Notes: a model not told the origin generated them from the letters alone. A DNA stretch of 64,000 nt from Bacillus horti (GCF_030813115.1 NZ_JAUSTY010000009.1:62001-126000), one strand, 5' to 3'. Numbered from the stretch's first letter, positions 8,466-17,652 are shown. A program made the numbers and translations.

Positions 8466-8888
8466 ATGATTATTAGAAAGTTATTAGCTTTTATTTTTAC
8501 TAGTGTTATTGTAACATCTATCTTTGTAACTTTGCATATTATTGACCAGCCTTCAAATAGTTTTTGGGGGTGGTTTTGGTTTATAGGATTTTATTCTGGA
8601 CTATGGATATTGTTTTACGGAATACCCGTATCAATATTCTCGGACAGGATTACTAAAAGATTTACAAATATAAGAAGATCAATGGCTGCACTTATAACTC
8701 ATTTATTTTTCGGTATTATAATAACCTTTATTCTTTACTTATTCCAAAATACAACTTTTGATGAATACTGGATTCAGTGGGGGAAGTTGATGTTCATCGC
8801 TTCTATTTTATCTTCTTTTGTATTATGGATGATTGATGAAATACTTAGGAAAATAGCTGATTGGGAGAGGATACAAAGTTCATTGTGA
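8466..8888 (+). CDS. Small four-helix membrane protein of unknown function (possibly UPF0715-like)
   Basis: The 140-residue protein begins at ATG 8466 after a clear AAAGGAGG site. Four hydrophobic segments are visible (about residues 5-25, 32-54, 73-93 and 105-123). The stretch YGIPVSIFSDRITKRF between the second and third segments recalls the small Bacillus UPF0715 membrane family, but this is from memory and weak. It shares the AT-rich composition of the preceding gene and probably belongs to the same acquired segment. Function unknown. Confidence 0.6.
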   Translation: MIIRKLLAFIFTSVIVTSIFVTLHIIDQPSNSFWGWFWFIGFYSGLWILFYGIPVSIFSDRITKRFTNIRRSMAALITHLFFGIIITFILYLFQNTTFDEYWIQWGKLMFIASILSSFVLWMIDEILRKIADWERIQSSL

Positions 8889-8938
8889 ATTCAAAAGGTA
8901 GATAAAACTATTATTTTTGTAACAGAATCAACAAAGAC

Positions 8939-9260
8939 CTTTTCCTTTAATAGTTACCTACGTTGTTGATGGAGAAGGCATGCGTACAGTGATTTTCTTT
9001 GCTGGCTGTCCGCATTTCTGTACAGGGTGCCACAATCATGGAACCAGACGATTGAAGGAAAGAGGGAAGAACATCTGGGCTTATACTGGATATACCCTAG
9101 AACAACTGAATTAGGTGGATATTACACTGAATTGCTGAAGTGTTGTGATGTTTTAGTTGATGGGCCATTCATTCTATCTGAACGTGACTTAAGTCTAACC
9201 TTTAAGGGGAGCCGTAACCAACGTAATATTCAGTTAAACAAGGTAAAGGAACTGGCTTAG
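8939..9260 (+). pseudogene. nrdG: Decayed nrdG (anaerobic ribonucleotide reductase activating protein)
   Basis: One frame (8939-9104) reads VVDGEGMRTVIFFAGCPHFC then TGCHNHGTRRL and ends in a stop after YTLEQLN. The cluster-binding CxxxCxxC-type motif and the VDGEG motif are those of the radical-SAM activase NrdG. Another frame (to 9260) then reads ELGGYYTELLKCCDVLVDGP, FILSERDLSL and FKGSRNQRNI, which is the NrdG C-terminus. The start, a middle segment and frame continuity are missing. No nrdD is present in the window. A 77-residue frame from 9027 would otherwise be mistaken for a gene; its first part is out of frame with the real homology. Confidence 0.8.
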
Positions 9261-9273
9261 GTCAGTTCCTTTT
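9245..9273. terminator. Terminator between the nrdG remnant and the DUF998 gene
   Basis: AAAGGAACTG (9245-9254) pairs with CAGTTCCTTT (9263-9272), an eight-base loop, with A and T runs at the ends so that it can act in both directions. It overlaps the last codons of both converging frames. Confidence 0.7.
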
Positions 9274-9951
9274 GGTATACAGATGAGTAGCTACTAAAGT
9301 AATCCACACAAAGCCCACAATAAGCATAATACGTTGAACGAGACCACCATACGGAGAGTCATTTTCCCACATCGTCCCAAAAACAAAGAACAGTACTAGC
9401 ATGACTAAGCCAGTGAGAATACTGTATACGGACCAGCCATGAAGAGTAGATTTAGAAAATCTGCGAGCAAGGACAAAGCAGGCAATTGGAAGAGTAAGGA
9501 ATACGATTATGCCGAACACATCATGTGCAAAGTGATGCCAACTGCTCCCTTCGGTAATGACTCCGGATGGTGCACCAGCTGGATATCCTTGCATAGGATC
9601 CATAACAAAAACCCCTGAAAACAGTAGACTTAATCCAAAAATAGCAATTAGAAAAGGTCCCCACCTTGCCCCGTGACCAGGAAATAGCGAACGTCTTAGT
9701 CCAAGAGCAAACGCGGTGATCAGTAGTCCAGCAGCTATAAAATTTGTAATCTGGAGCCACCCTCTGTCACCGAGGCTGAGTGCACTAACTGGATGATAGA
9801 CGGGATTATAGTCGATACGAGTGGCCCCATCAAGGAGAAAAATCAACACAAACAAAACTGACCCAACTATTCCACAGCCTAACAAAAATTTCGTTAACCT
9901 TTGTGAATGCGATGGTGCTGAGTGCTTCTTATTACTTATCAATATTATCAT
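9262..9951 (-). CDS. DUF998 integral membrane protein
   Basis: The 229-residue product has about six hydrophobic segments and the features of the DUF998 family: a first helix followed by NPVYHPVSALSLGDRGWLQ and a conserved VFVMDPMQGYP segment. The family has no assigned reaction. ATG 9951 lies immediately behind AAGAAGGGA, which is too close; an in-frame TTG at 9942 has better spacing and may be the true start. It is transcribed in the same direction as, and 81 bases after, the LysR-type regulator. Confidence 0.82.
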   Translation of the reverse strand: MIILISNKKHSAPSHSQRLTKFLLGCGIVGSVLFVLIFLLDGATRIDYNPVYHPVSALSLGDRGWLQITNFIAAGLLITAFALGLRRSLFPGHGARWGPFLIAIFGLSLLFSGVFVMDPMQGYPAGAPSGVITEGSSWHHFAHDVFGIIVFLTLPIACFVLARRFSKSTLHGWSVYSILTGLVMLVLFFVFGTMWENDSPYGGLVQRIMLIVGFVWITLVATHLYTKRN

Positions 9952-10032
9952 TCCCTTCTTGTTTATCTAAAGCTTATAGACAAATAAGGAGGGATGATAG
10001 TTACATTTGTCATTTCAAATTCTATGTCTCAA

Positions 10033-10908
10033 TTATCCTCTCAATACTTTACTTAAAAACGATTGAAGAACGGCTGAGTCATTATCCTTCCTCCAAGTCG
10101 CATATAGTCCAACAGTAGGTGTAGAGTGGATAAAATTTTTGTATACTATTCCTGGTCGTTTAAAGTTTGTTACAGATGCAGGAACAACCGCAATTCCTAT
10201 ACCAGTAGATACAAGATTCACAATCGTATGCATGTGGATGGCTTCCTGAACAATATTTAGACTTACTTCATGGCTTTGGAAAAATCCAATGATAAGATCA
10301 TAAAAGTCCGGACCCAATCTCCTAGGAAACAAAATAAATCGATCATGGGCAACATCCTCTGCAGATAATGCAACCTTTGAAGCTAAGGCATGATGTTCAG
10401 GTAGCACTAGTACAAGGGGTTCTTCTGCAATCCTAGAGGAGTGAAGCGTCTGATTAACTGATTGACGACGCATTAACCCCAAGTCAATTTCCTTTGCATA
10501 CAGGGCATCCATTTGCTCGCTAGACGTTAATTCTAATAGCTGTAAGTTGACGGAAGGGTTCTGTTGGTAGAACTCCTTAATTTTTTCCACGAAGCTGCCG
10601 TCTGAAGCGGAGCCTACAAATCCGATTCTTAAATCACCTAACTGCCCCTGTTCCGCCAGCCTAGCCTTTTGACCTGCTTGCTCCATTTGTAATAGTAGAG
10701 ACTGAGCTTCTTTTAAAAACACTTTTCCTGCATCAGTAAGCTGAACCATCCGTTTATTTCGTCTAAACAATTGAGCACCTATTTCATTTTCAAGTTGCAT
10801 AATCTGCTGACTTAAGGGGGGCTGAGCCATATTTAAGCGTTTGGCAGCTCGACTAAAATTCAGTTCCTCGGCAACGGCAATAAAATATCTCAATAATCGA
10901 GTGTTCAT
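10033..10908 (-). CDS. LysR-type transcriptional regulator
   Basis: The 291-residue protein has the N-terminal winged helix of LysR regulators (LRYFIAVAEELNFSRAAKRL ... QPPLSQQIMQLE) and a C-terminal effector-binding domain of the substrate-binding-protein fold. It resembles the CatR/AlsR group. It is divergent from a short-chain dehydrogenase, the usual arrangement in which the regulator controls the neighbour; the 127-base gap holds a palindromic candidate site. The effector is unknown. Confidence 0.92.
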   Translation of the reverse strand: MNTRLLRYFIAVAEELNFSRAAKRLNMAQPPLSQQIMQLENEIGAQLFRRNKRMVQLTDAGKVFLKEAQSLLLQMEQAGQKARLAEQGQLGDLRIGFVGSASDGSFVEKIKEFYQQNPSVNLQLLELTSSEQMDALYAKEIDLGLMRRQSVNQTLHSSRIAEEPLVLVLPEHHALASKVALSAEDVAHDRFILFPRRLGPDFYDLIIGFFQSHEVSLNIVQEAIHMHTIVNLVSTGIGIAVVPASVTNFKRPGIVYKNFIHSTPTVGLYATWRKDNDSAVLQSFLSKVLRG

Positions 10909-10980
10909 TGTTTATTTATATTCCTTTCGTCTTACATGATCTATAATTATATATTTCACATATTATTGAAGTCAATCTAT

Positions 10981-10999
10981 ACTAGTTTTACAAGCTAGT
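10981..10999. promoter_or_regulatory. Palindrome in the LysR/dehydrogenase divergent promoter region
   Basis: ACTAG, nine bases, CTAGT (10981-10999) is an interrupted dyad of the size bound by LysR-type regulators. It lies between the divergent genes, about 35 bases before the dehydrogenase start. Confidence 0.45.
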
Positions 11000-11035
11000 C
11001 TATTAAAGTACATAGAAAAAGGAAGGTCAGATAAT

Positions 11036-11788
11036 ATGAAAAATGAACAAAGAATTGTCTTAATTACTGGCGGAAATAGTGGGATTGGAAAAGCGATTGC
11101 TCAAGCGTTTGTGGCTGATTCCAAAGTCATCATTGTGGGTCGAAATGAAGAAAGACTTCAAAGCGCTGTAGCTGAGCTAGGGGATAACTGTAAAGCTTTC
11201 AAAGCAGACGTATCGCAAAGAAAGCAGATTGAAGAGATTATTAAACATGTAGGTGAAACGTATGGTCGTCTAGATGTTTTAGTGAATAACGCAGGATTTG
11301 TAGAAGGAACACTTTCAACAATGGAATTAACTGAATTGGAGCAGGCCTGGGACGCTATGTGTGATACTATTCTTAAGGGAAGCTTTTTGTTGTCTCATGC
11401 TGCTGCCCAGTACTTAGCTAAACCGGGTGGAAGAATTATTAATATCAGCTCCATTGCAGCTTTAACGGGTGGAAGAAACCCAGGTGCTGCTGGTTATGCT
11501 GCAGCGAAAGCAGGACTGCACGGTCTGACTTATGGGGTGGCTAAAGAATTGAGTCCTCAAGGAATAACCGTTAACTCGATAGCCCCGGGATTCATTGCTG
11601 ATACACTATTTACAGGTCATTGGTCGGATACAGCCGTTCAGGGAATTGTTCAGCAAACACCGGTAGGGCGAAGTGGAAATGTTAATGACATAGCCGCTAC
11701 GGCACGTTACTTAGCTTCTCAAGAAGCATCCTTTGTTACTGGACAAGTAATTAATGTGAATGGTGGCTGGCTATTCGGCAGAGGTTGA
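11036..11788 (+). CDS. Short-chain dehydrogenase/reductase
   Basis: This 250-residue classical SDR has the NAD(P)-binding TGGNSGIG motif near the N-terminus, NNAG at about residue 85, the catalytic Ser in NISSIAA, and YAAAK with catalytic Tyr and Lys. PGFI after the active site is also typical. It would reduce or oxidise a small carbonyl or alcohol substrate that cannot be named from sequence. ATG 11036 follows a GGAAGG site. It is divergent from the LysR-type regulator and ends in a terminator. Confidence 0.92.
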   Translation: MKNEQRIVLITGGNSGIGKAIAQAFVADSKVIIVGRNEERLQSAVAELGDNCKAFKADVSQRKQIEEIIKHVGETYGRLDVLVNNAGFVEGTLSTMELTELEQAWDAMCDTILKGSFLLSHAAAQYLAKPGGRIINISSIAALTGGRNPGAAGYAAAKAGLHGLTYGVAKELSPQGITVNSIAPGFIADTLFTGHWSDTAVQGIVQQTPVGRSGNVNDIAATARYLASQEASFVTGQVINVNGGWLFGRG

Positions 11789-11847
11789 TGGGAACGTTAG
11801 ATTTCTTGTTCAGATATCAATTAATATGAATATAAGTGTATCTTTGG

Positions 11848-11885
11848 CGAGCGTGTGGGTTATAGCACAGGCTCGTTTTTTCTTT
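11848..11885 (+). terminator. Terminator after the dehydrogenase
   Basis: CGAGCGTGTG (11848-11857) pairs with CACAGGCTCG (11866-11875), one mismatch, followed by TTTTTTCTTT. Confidence 0.8.
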
Positions 11886-12030
11886 TATATTCGGCTATAA
11901 AGATTTGTTTGAAAAGCAGCAGAGGAAGGGTATATCAATGAATTTGTAGAATCAATATAAAAAAGTTAAATAAATAAAGCATTTAATAAATAGGATTAAC
12001 CACTATTGAAGACGGAAAGGAAGATCTTGA

Positions 12031-13284
12031 ATGAACCGTGAACGGGTCATTTTGGCATCAGTTGGAAAAAAGGAACGCATTGAAGAACTAGATATTATAC
12101 GAGGCGTAGCTTTATTGGGTATTTTGTTAGCTAATATGTCTCTTTTTTCTTACCCGTACGCCTATTATGAGATGTTAAACTTTTCTTTATGGAATGATGT
12201 ATGGAATCGGTCTGTCGTATGGCTTATACATATTTTTGTGGAATATAAGTTCATTACGATTTTTTCCTTTTTGTTTGGATTAGGATTTACAATTTTTATA
12301 CAGCGTTCCTTAGACAAGAGTGGAAAACCAGGCAGGCTTTTTGTCAGAAGAATGCTCTTTTTATTAGTGCTGGGTCTCATCCACGGATATTTCATTTGGT
12401 TCGGAGATATTTTATTAATTTATGGCGTACTTGGACTTTTTCTATTGCTTTTTCGAAATGCTTCACCAAAAACTTTGCTGATTTTAGGATTAGGTACATT
12501 GCTGCTGATGACGACACTGATGGCCGTTCAAACATTTATTTTTGATAATGAAATGTCTAATTTGGCTCCTCCTTCTGAACAAATTAAACAGACCGCTGAA
12601 CAATCCTTACACAATTACAGCAATGGAAGCTTTATAGATATTTTTAATCAAAGAATCACGGACGGTAACTTGCTTCATTTTGGTATGTTCTACTCCTTTT
12701 TCTTATCACTAGGGATGTTTTTTATTGGAGCGTTTGCAGGTAAGAAACGTTATTTCCAAAAGCTAAACGAAAACCGTAATATCATCAAAAGGGTATGGAT
12801 AGGGAGCCTGTTCATCGGAATCCCCTTTCTTGTCCTTCAGATTATATTGAAGCTAACTATAGACCAGGCTAATAATGGATTTAATTTTGCACAAGTTACA
12901 GGGATACTAGTATCTGGCCCTGCTATCGCACTCTTTTATATTTCTTCTCTACTTATTTTATTGCGAACAAAGCGTGGTAAAAAAGTGCTTGCTCCATTCG
13001 CCTCAGTCGGTCGGATGGCTTTAACGAATTATTTACTTCAATCTATAATTTGTACCACTTTGTTTTATAGTTATGGATTGGGCTGGTATGGAGCAGTTGG
13101 TCCTTTACTAGGGAGCGTGCTAGCGTTTTGCATTTTTGGGTTCCAAATTTTCTTAAGCAACAAATGGTTAGCTCATTTTGAATATGGACCTATGGAATGG
13201 TTATGGAGATGGATCACGTATTTGAAAAGACCTGTCTTTAAAAAGAAAAAAGAAGAAATAGATGTCAATTACTTTTCGAATTGA
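12031..13284 (+). CDS. DUF418 (YeiB-like) membrane protein
   Basis: The 417-residue protein has about ten membrane segments and the marks of the DUF418 family: an N-terminal ELDIIRGVALLGILLANM segment, the loop FSFLFGLGF, and a C-terminal domain with RMALTNYLLQS. Members occur widely in bacilli and enterobacteria as putative transporters or acyltransferase-like membrane enzymes; the function is not established. ATG 12031 has an AAGGAAG site 8 bases upstream. It stands alone between two terminators. Confidence 0.88.
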   Translation: MNRERVILASVGKKERIEELDIIRGVALLGILLANMSLFSYPYAYYEMLNFSLWNDVWNRSVVWLIHIFVEYKFITIFSFLFGLGFTIFIQRSLDKSGKPGRLFVRRMLFLLVLGLIHGYFIWFGDILLIYGVLGLFLLLFRNASPKTLLILGLGTLLLMTTLMAVQTFIFDNEMSNLAPPSEQIKQTAEQSLHNYSNGSFIDIFNQRITDGNLLHFGMFYSFFLSLGMFFIGAFAGKKRYFQKLNENRNIIKRVWIGSLFIGIPFLVLQIILKLTIDQANNGFNFAQVTGILVSGPAIALFYISSLLILLRTKRGKKVLAPFASVGRMALTNYLLQSIICTTLFYSYGLGWYGAVGPLLGSVLAFCIFGFQIFLSNKWLAHFEYGPMEWLWRWITYLKRPVFKKKKEEIDVNYFSN

Positions 13285-13311
13285 ATTCAACTACCAGCTA
13301 CCAACTAGTAA

Positions 13312-13353
13312 AACAAGTCAAAGCTATTGCTCGGGCTTGTTTTTTGTATTTTT
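13312..13353 (+). terminator. Terminator after the DUF418 gene
   Basis: AACAAGTC (13312-13319) pairs with GGCTTGTT (13334-13341, one G-T pair) and is followed by a T-rich tract. Confidence 0.7.
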
Positions 13354-13384
13354 AGGAATATTTTAAAAAGGGATAACTTTGTTA

Positions 13385-13410
13385 TAAGTTAGCTCTTTTT
13401 GTGTCGATAT
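13385..13410 (+). promoter_or_regulatory. SigD-like promoter before hemAT
   Basis: TAAG (13385-13388), 14 bases, GTCGATAT (13403-13410) is close to the SigD consensus TAAA-N15-GCCGATAT used for motility and chemotaxis genes in bacilli. It lies 95 bases before the hemAT start, and hemAT of Bacillus subtilis belongs to the SigD regulon (established knowledge). Confidence 0.5.
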
Positions 13411-13505
13411 AGTAAATAAGAACTAGTTTTTGGTTGGCATCATACATTCAATTTATAATCTGTTTGATCATTTTACAACAATAACAAACCTAAAGGAGTG
13501 TTTAA

Positions 13506-14810
13506 ATGAAACTGATTAGCTTAGGAAAAAAGAAGAAGAAAAAGGCTGATATCATCACTCTTCCTGCTGTAGGAGAGAGCGAGGTTTTGCTTCGAATAAG
13601 CTCAAGTAGTAGATACACAAAGCAGCTTCAGGCGATTCAATTTACCAAGCAAGATTTAATTCATTTGAAAAGACTTAAGCCTCTCATTGACCAGCACCTA
13701 GATGAGTTAATGAATCATTTTTATACAACCCTCTCTCAAAACCCGGATCTTACAGAAATTATTAAGCAGCATCAATCAATCAAAAAATTAAAAGAGCAAC
13801 AGAAGCAGCATGTGAAGGAGATTTTTACAGGAAAATTTGATGATGACTTTTTAGAAAAAGGAATTACAATCGTTCAAGAGCATATTCAAATTGGGGTGAC
13901 TCCTGAGTGGTATACATGTGCTTTTCAGAACATTCAAATGGCAATTATCCAACTGATTTCTGATGTCGTTCCAGCTGAGGAAAATCATGCTGTGTTTATT
14001 CAATCTTTGACTAAGCTCCTTACGATCGAACAACAGCTTGTGCTCGAAGCCTATGATCAGGGATTTAATGAACAGCTGCAAAGACAGCTACAGGAAAATG
14101 ATAAATTACAAAAGAAGCATTTGGAAATGAGCGAGCAGCTTGTAGCCTTATCTCAGGAAACAAGTGCCTCCTTAGAACAGCTTGCGGAGAAGACAAATCA
14201 AATCGTATATATTACCAAGAGTGGAAAAGAGCTTTCTCAAACGGTTGAAAGCCAGTCAGCTGAGGGTAAAGAATTGTTAACGAGCATGGTAGGAAGAATT
14301 AATGATATAAAAGGTAGAACAAAGCATATCTTAGACGGGACGAAGGAACTAGGACTAATCTCAAATGAAATTGAAAGTGTCATTGAAATTGTGCAAGGGA
14401 TTGCTGATCAAACAAATTTATTAGCGCTTAATGCGGCTATTGAAGCGGCTAGAGCTGGAGAAAGTGGTAAGGGCTTTGCCGTTGTAGCTGATGAGGTTAG
14501 AAAGCTATCTGAAGAGACAAAGCAATCAGTAAGTGGAATTGTTAATTTAATTGAACGGACCAATCGTAAGATTCAACAGGTTTCCACATTAGTGGAGGAG
14601 GTTAGTGGCAGTGTTGAAGGAAGTGAAGAAGGAATGGGCAAAACGAACGAATACTTTGAACAGGTTGTAGCTGCCATTCAGGAAAGCCGTGATCAGAATG
14701 GACGTATTGAAGCAGAGGTTAGTAACTTCTTAGAGGTTTTTGCTGAAATAAATGAAGCGTCTAGTAAAGTAACAGCGACAGCTGAGAAACTAAATTCTAC
14801 TATTGAATAA
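13506..14810 (+). CDS. hemAT: HemAT-type globin-coupled aerotaxis transducer
   Basis: The 434-residue soluble chemoreceptor has an N-terminal globin-coupled sensor domain (about 20-190) with proximal heme ligand His126 in [13 protein letters not shown], matching the conserved site of HemAT. The C-terminal half is a methyl-accepting coiled coil with the conserved hairpin tip ([28 protein letters not shown]). No membrane segment is present, as in HemAT. It would bind oxygen at heme and signal through CheW/CheA to steer swimming. ATG 13506 follows TAAAGGAG. A SigD-like promoter upstream supports a motility role. Confidence 0.95.
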   Translation: MKLISLGKKKKKKADIITLPAVGESEVLLRISSSSRYTKQLQAIQFTKQDLIHLKRLKPLIDQHLDELMNHFYTTLSQNPDLTEIIKQHQSIKKLKEQQKQHVKEIFTGKFDDDFLEKGITIVQEHIQIGVTPEWYTCAFQNIQMAIIQLISDVVPAEENHAVFIQSLTKLLTIEQQLVLEAYDQGFNEQLQRQLQENDKLQKKHLEMSEQLVALSQETSASLEQLAEKTNQIVYITKSGKELSQTVESQSAEGKELLTSMVGRINDIKGRTKHILDGTKELGLISNEIESVIEIVQGIADQTNLLALNAAIEAARAGESGKGFAVVADEVRKLSEETKQSVSGIVNLIERTNRKIQQVSTLVEEVSGSVEGSEEGMGKTNEYFEQVVAAIQESRDQNGRIEAEVSNFLEVFAEINEASSKVTATAEKLNSTIE

Positions 14811-15003
14811 TTATTACATTAAATTTGCTCTCATCCTAACTCTTCTACTATTCATGTAACTTAGTATAGGCGTGAATAAGTATGCACTATTCATTAATGA
14901 ACGGCACAGGTATGTATAAAATGAGTAGAATTTGCCAAAATAAGTAGGGCATTATGAACTCAGCATGTACCTATACAGCATCAGAATTAGGAGGAAGGTA
15001 TTC

Positions 15004-15186
15004 ATGGATATCGGTAGAGCAAAGCAAATTGTAGATTCAACACATGAAATTGTCGTACACCATCAAGGTGTCCCTGTTTGGATTCAGCATATTAATGATG
15101 GTGATGCTACAGCAAGAGTTTATACGCGAGAGAATCCTGATAATGAGATGGTTGTCTCTGTTAGTGAGCTAGTTGAGGAAAAATAA
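15004..15186 (+). CDS. sspH: Small acid-soluble spore protein H family
   Basis: The 60-residue product starts MDIGRAKQIVDS and contains GVPVWIQHI and TARVYTRENP, the pattern of the SspH family of minor spore core proteins. A good AGGAGGAAGG site supports ATG 15004 rather than the longer upstream frame. SspH-type genes are transcribed in the forespore by SigG; I could not find a convincing SigG promoter in the 193-base upstream gap. The gene shows that the host forms endospores. Confidence 0.9.
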   Translation: MDIGRAKQIVDSTHEIVVHHQGVPVWIQHINDGDATARVYTRENPDNEMVVSVSELVEEK

Positions 15187-15278
15187 TAACCAATCTAATT
15201 AAGAGTGTTTATTCAAGTGAAAAGAGTTGGTTAGCACTTAGTAAGTTCAATAAAGTCGTACATTTAAAGCATGGGGAG

Positions 15279-15312
15279 GCAATAGAAATAGCTTCCTCTA
15301 TTGCTTTTTTCT
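15279..15312 (+). terminator. Terminator between sspH and rnhA
   Basis: GCAATAGA (15279-15286) pairs perfectly with TCTATTGC (15297-15304), followed by TTTTTT. Confidence 0.85.
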
Positions 15313-15387
15313 TTTGGTTTCAGTGTGCATTCATAACATGTTATAATCGAATGTAGCTTATAAACCTTCTTAATGAGGAGGAAGGAA

Positions 15388-15819
15388 ATGAAGAAAATCG
15401 AGATCTATACTGACGGTGCCTGTTCAGGCAATCCAGGTCCTGGCGGTTGGGCTGCGGTACTCCTTTATGGAGAGCATGTCAAGGAGTTATCTGGGGGACA
15501 TGAGCATACAACCAATCAGAGAATGGAGCTTCAGGCAGCAATAAGTGCCTTGGACGCTTTAAAAGCACCGTGTGACGTAAAGCTATACAGTGACTCAGCC
15601 TACATGGTCAACTGCTTTCAACAAAATTGGCATGTGAAATGGGTAGCGAATGGCTGGAAAAACAGCAAAGGCAAACCTGTAGAAAATCAAGAGCTGTGGA
15701 AGCAGCTACTTACATTGACAGATACGCATAAGGTTGAATTTATAAAAGTTAAAGGACACGCCGATAACAAGTGGAACAATCGTTGTGATGAGCTTGCTGT
15801 TGCAGCAGTTCCCAAGTAG
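15388..15819 (+). CDS. rnhA: Ribonuclease HI
   Basis: The 143-residue type I RNase H cleaves RNA in RNA-DNA hybrids. All four acidic active-site positions are recognisable: Asp in YTDGACSGNPG, Glu in MELQAA, Asp in YSDSAYM and Asp in NNRCDELA; the flexible-loop His is in VKGHADN. ATG 15388 is chosen because GAGGAGGAAGG lies just before it; an ATG at 15373 lies upstream of that site and would add five residues. A basic handle region (WVANGWKNSKGKP) is present, as in the E. coli-type enzyme. Confidence 0.95.
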   Translation: MKKIEIYTDGACSGNPGPGGWAAVLLYGEHVKELSGGHEHTTNQRMELQAAISALDALKAPCDVKLYSDSAYMVNCFQQNWHVKWVANGWKNSKGKPVENQELWKQLLTLTDTHKVEFIKVKGHADNKWNNRCDELAVAAVPK

Positions 15820-15861
15820 ATATAGGAAAGCTAGAAAAATATAAAAGGAAGGGGTGTAATC

Positions 15862-17043
15862 TTGATAGAGAATCTATCTCCAAGTGATGTCCAGAACCTA
15901 AAACAAGACATAATTAACTACAGCAAGAAAATAGGAATAGATAAGATAGGATTTACTTCAGCTGATCCATTTGGAGAATTAAAGCAGAGACTGATTAGGC
16001 ATCGTGACTTAGGCTATGAATCAGGCTTTGAGGAAGATGATCTAGAAAAGAGAACAACACCAAAAAAAATCCTTCCCGAAGCAGAATCGATTATTGCTAT
16101 AGCTTTAGCCTACCCATCTAAAATGGATCAGCCTCCAGAGTCTAAAAAAGACTCATACAGAGGAGTGCTATGTCGTGCTTCATGGGGGCTTGATTATCAT
16201 CTTGTGCTAAGGAATAAGCTGGAGAGGCTTGAGGAATACATCCGTTCAAAAGTACCCTCAGTCGTCATACAATCTATGGTGGACACAGGGGAGCTATCTG
16301 ATCGAGCGGTTGCAGAACGTGCTGGAATAGGCTGGAGTGGAAAAAACACTTCTATTATAACTCCCGAATTTGGATCATGGGTTTATTTAGGTGAAATGCT
16401 AACCTCGATCCCTTTTGAGCCTGATCAGCCTATTACTGAGTCATGTGGTACATGTACAAAATGTATTGATGCTTGCCCTACGCAAGCGATTGTTCAGGGA
16501 GGACAGCTTGACTCTAATCGCTGCATTGCTTTTTTAACACAGGTAAAGGACTTTGTGCCTGAGGAGTATCGTGACAAAATTGGGAACCGATTGTACGGCT
16601 GTGATACGTGTCAGACTATATGTCCTGAAAATAGAAAGAAAAACTTTACTCACCATCCTGAAATGGAGCCTGAGCCAGAGGTGGTTAAACCTTTGCTAAA
16701 GCCCATACTACAAATGAGCAAACGAGAGTTTAAAGAAAAGTTTGGCTCTACCTCCTCGGCCTGGAGAGGAAAAAAACCGATCCAAAGAAATGCTGTTCTT
16801 GCCTTGGGACATTTCAAGGACAAAAGTGCCATTCCAGATTTAGTAGAACTTTTGTTTCACGACCCTAGACCAGTTCTTCGAGGTACAGCAGCTTGGGCAT
16901 TAGCCAAAATTGGCGGAGAGAAAGCCCATAAAAGCTTACAAGAGGCGAAGGACAAAGAAAAGGATCAGAAAGCCTATCAAGAAATTATCAATGCGCTTGA
17001 ACGCTGTGAAAAACGAATACGAGAGGAGAATGTTTTATTATGA
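15862..17043 (+). CDS. queG: Epoxyqueuosine reductase
   Basis: The 393-residue protein catalyses the last step of queuosine synthesis in tRNA anticodons, reducing epoxyqueuosine with cobalamin and two 4Fe-4S clusters. Visible are the two ferredoxin-type clusters (CGTCTKCIDACP and CDTCQTICP), the N-terminal cobalamin-binding domain with the DTGELSDRAVAERAG active-site segment, and a C-terminal HEAT-like repeat (RGTAAWALAKIGG). Translation starts at TTG 15862 behind GGAAGGGG. It overlaps ogt by four bases (ATGA). Confidence 0.95.
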   Translation: MIENLSPSDVQNLKQDIINYSKKIGIDKIGFTSADPFGELKQRLIRHRDLGYESGFEEDDLEKRTTPKKILPEAESIIAIALAYPSKMDQPPESKKDSYRGVLCRASWGLDYHLVLRNKLERLEEYIRSKVPSVVIQSMVDTGELSDRAVAERAGIGWSGKNTSIITPEFGSWVYLGEMLTSIPFEPDQPITESCGTCTKCIDACPTQAIVQGGQLDSNRCIAFLTQVKDFVPEEYRDKIGNRLYGCDTCQTICPENRKKNFTHHPEMEPEPEVVKPLLKPILQMSKREFKEKFGSTSSAWRGKKPIQRNAVLALGHFKDKSAIPDLVELLFHDPRPVLRGTAAWALAKIGGEKAHKSLQEAKDKEKDQKAYQEIINALERCEKRIREENVLL

Positions 17044-17576
17044 CTCGTCCCGCTTACCTGCTTTATTCTGAGATGGAATCCCCTATTGGTTTACTAACCC
17101 TAGTACGGTCAAAAAGTGGTTTATGTAAAATAGAATTTGGAGCAGGTGAAACGGCCCTTAGAACAATAGAACGATGGTGTAAAAGACATTTTCTTGTTGA
17201 TCAGCTACAGAAAGATGACCTAGCCTTATTTGAGATTAAACAACAGCTTGAGCAATACTTTTTGGGCAAGCGACTCAGCTTTGAAGGGGAGCTTGATGTC
17301 CAAGGAACAGCTTTTCAGAAGCTTGTTTGGACTGTTCTACAACGCATTCCTTACGGTGAGTTGTGGAGCTATAAGCAGGTAGCTCAGGAAATGGGCTCGC
17401 CTAAAGCAGTACGTGCAGTTGGAGGAGCGAATAATAAAAACCCGCTGCCTATCGTTATTCCCTGTCATAGAGTTGTTGGATCAAACGGAGCTTTGGTAGG
17501 GTACGGTGGAGGACTCTCCATAAAAGAAAAGCTTATTGCTATTGAGGAAAGAGAAACGTTAGATCAGTTAGGATAA
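17040..17576 (+). CDS. ogt: Methylated-DNA--protein-cysteine methyltransferase
   Basis: The 178-residue protein removes alkyl groups from O6 of guanine in DNA by suicide transfer to its cysteine. The active site IPCHRVVG is present, together with the DNA-binding helix (GSPKAVRAVGGANNKNP) and a C-terminal GYGGGLSIKEKL segment. It is coupled to queG by an ATGA overlap and followed by a terminator. Confidence 0.95.
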   Translation: MTRPAYLLYSEMESPIGLLTLVRSKSGLCKIEFGAGETALRTIERWCKRHFLVDQLQKDDLALFEIKQQLEQYFLGKRLSFEGELDVQGTAFQKLVWTVLQRIPYGELWSYKQVAQEMGSPKAVRAVGGANNKNPLPIVIPCHRVVGSNGALVGYGGGLSIKEKLIAIEERETLDQLG

Positions 17577-17614
17577 AGGATAGGTATTTATGCACTAATA
17601 AGTTTCTTATACAA

Positions 17615-17652
17615 GTGGTTTATTCACTCTAGGGTGGATGAACCGCTTTTTT
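17615..17652 (+). terminator. Terminator after ogt
   Basis: GTGGTTTATTCAC (17615-17627) pairs with GTGGATGAACCGC (17634-17646) over 13 positions using a few G-T pairs, followed by TTTTTT. Confidence 0.85.

Noticed and set aside
9027-9260. A 77-residue hypothetical gene
   Set aside because: Its second half is the C-terminus of NrdG and its first half is the wrong frame of the NrdG cluster region; it is part of a pseudogene.
14811-15003. SigG promoter for sspH
   Set aside because: Several TGAATA-like pieces exist but none has a well-spaced CATACTA-like partner.
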